A stretch of DNA of 6,492 nt. Origin: Caldifarciminota bacterium (GTDB lineage Bacteria > Hydrothermota > Tepidihabitantia > B3-TA06). The stretch spans positions 1 to 6,492 of the forward strand of contig WJJO01000157.1 of assembly GCA_014729665.1 (NCBI GenBank), read 5' to 3'. This document shows, one piece after another, positions 6,131 through 6,492 of the stretch (its first letter is position 1; each line of letters opens with the position of its first letter). The position numbers were made by a program, and so were the translations under genes. The notes under the pieces are model-generated. The model saw only the letters and a list, made by a program, of their open reading frames with translations. It was not told the DNA's origin and searched no databases.

Positions 6131-6351
6131 TACTTTCAAACGTTGGCGCATCAGGGAAACGAGTCTAAAGGGATGATATTGAAAATTCAGCTTATTTCCA
6201 ACATTGTACTGCGACGCTTGGTTGGCAAGGATTTCGAAGTCACTTACGGATAACGAAATTAATGGAGTGTCGTTGTTTAGTTCTCTAAAGCATTAAGTCA
6301 TTAACCCAGTCATCTGCCGGTGAATAAGGGTCTGCAAGCATACTAAGTAGT
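6131..6351. other. Convergent intergenic stretch with no recognised feature
   Basis: Between the operon terminator and the end of the minus-strand peptidase gene there is AT-rich sequence in which I see no gene, RNA gene or convincing promoter. A 26-codon reading frame from 6173 to 6253 exists, but nothing supports it as coding. Together with 5985-6130, the whole gap between coding regions is 377 bases. Confidence 0.6.
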
Positions 6352-6371
6352 TGAGGAAAAGTTATTCCTCA
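6352..6371. repeat. Hairpin spanning the stop codon of the convergent peptidase gene
   Basis: TGAGGAA (6352-6358) pairs perfectly with TTCCTCA (6365-6371) around a 6-base loop that contains the minus-strand stop codon. On the minus strand no T-run follows, so it is at best a weak terminator. It may help stop transcription of the peptidase gene before the convergent operon. Confidence 0.35.
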
Positions 6372-6492
6372 TACCTCCCGCCCAGATGTTCTGCCAGGAA
6401 TTTTTCGGCTGCGTTGTAGAACTCAAGCCGGTTTTCCTCCTTGGCAAATCCGTGGCCTTCATCTTCATACACAATATACTCGTAATCAATCC
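6362..6492 (-). CDS. C-terminal fragment of an S9 (prolyl oligopeptidase family) peptidase, cut by the window edge
   Basis: The last 42 codons of a minus-strand gene are visible, read from the right edge to a TAA at 6362-6364. The peptide contains EDEGHGFAKEENR (9-21 of the fragment) followed by a helix, YNAAEKFLAEHL (24-35). This is the characteristic end of S9 serine peptidases (DPP/acylaminoacyl-peptidase branch). The His of E-G-H-G-F (H13) is the catalytic triad histidine, and the final helix closes the alpha/beta-hydrolase domain. Ser, Asp and the beta-propeller lie outside the window. Such enzymes cleave dipeptides, acylated residues or oligopeptides from short peptides. The gene runs towards the transporter operon and shares no promoter with it. 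Identification rests on a short but highly typical segment. Confidence 0.85.
   Translation of the reverse strand, partial: IDYEYIVYEDEGHGFAKEENRLEFYNAAEKFLAEHLGGRYEE

Noticed and set aside
6173..6253. 26-codon open frame beginning ATGATATTG after a purine run
   Set aside because: AAAGGG touches the ATG with no spacing, the product has no recognisable features, and frames this short are common by chance in AT-rich DNA.

Overview
The window looks like chromosomal DNA from an uncultivated or little-studied bacterium of moderate GC content. Arginine AGG/AGA and isoleucine ATA codons are frequent in its genes. The lineage cannot be fixed from the sequence. A possible sigma-54 promoter and a protein resembling the TIGR02265/DUF2378 family, best known from myxobacteria, hint at a Myxococcota/Deltaproteobacteria-like or candidate-phylum background. 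That is weak inference. No rRNA, tRNA, CRISPR array, transposase or phage gene was seen.

Layout. Positions 1-482 hold no convincing gene, but they carry two compact palindromes at the left edge, two strong adjacent hairpins (177-207 and 211-235), a good -24/-12 (sigma-54 type) match (321-336) and a sigma-70-like promoter (430-457). Next come a stand-alone cyclic-nucleotide-binding protein (483-872) and a TIGR02265/DUF2378-like protein (1004-1582). A near-consensus promoter sits so close to the second gene's ATG that its mRNA is probably leaderless.

A probable operon follows. Its first gene (1754-2992) is a PlsC-type acyltransferase with a zinc ribbon and a PH/GRAM-like C-terminal region. It overlaps by one base (TGATG) with the first of two tandem paralogous transporters of the sodium:glutamate symporter (GltS/ESS) superfamily (2992-4467). 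The second (4509-5984) follows after 41 bases, and a hairpin terminator lies at 6092-6124. At the right edge, a convergent gene contributes only its last 42 codons (6362-6492, minus strand), recognisable as the catalytic-His end of an S9 prolyl-oligopeptidase-family enzyme.

How the genes may work together. The clearest functional unit is the acyltransferase plus two membrane transporters, translationally coupled at the first junction. This suggests a link between lipid modification and uptake of an amino acid or dicarboxylate-like solute, but the substrate is unknown. The cyclic-nucleotide-binding module could act in regulation or signalling. It has no DNA-binding domain of its own, so it would have to work through a partner. 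Nothing here is clearly a new system. The most unusual items are the acyltransferase domain architecture, the diverged transporter pair, the leaderless promoter and the structured intergenic regions.
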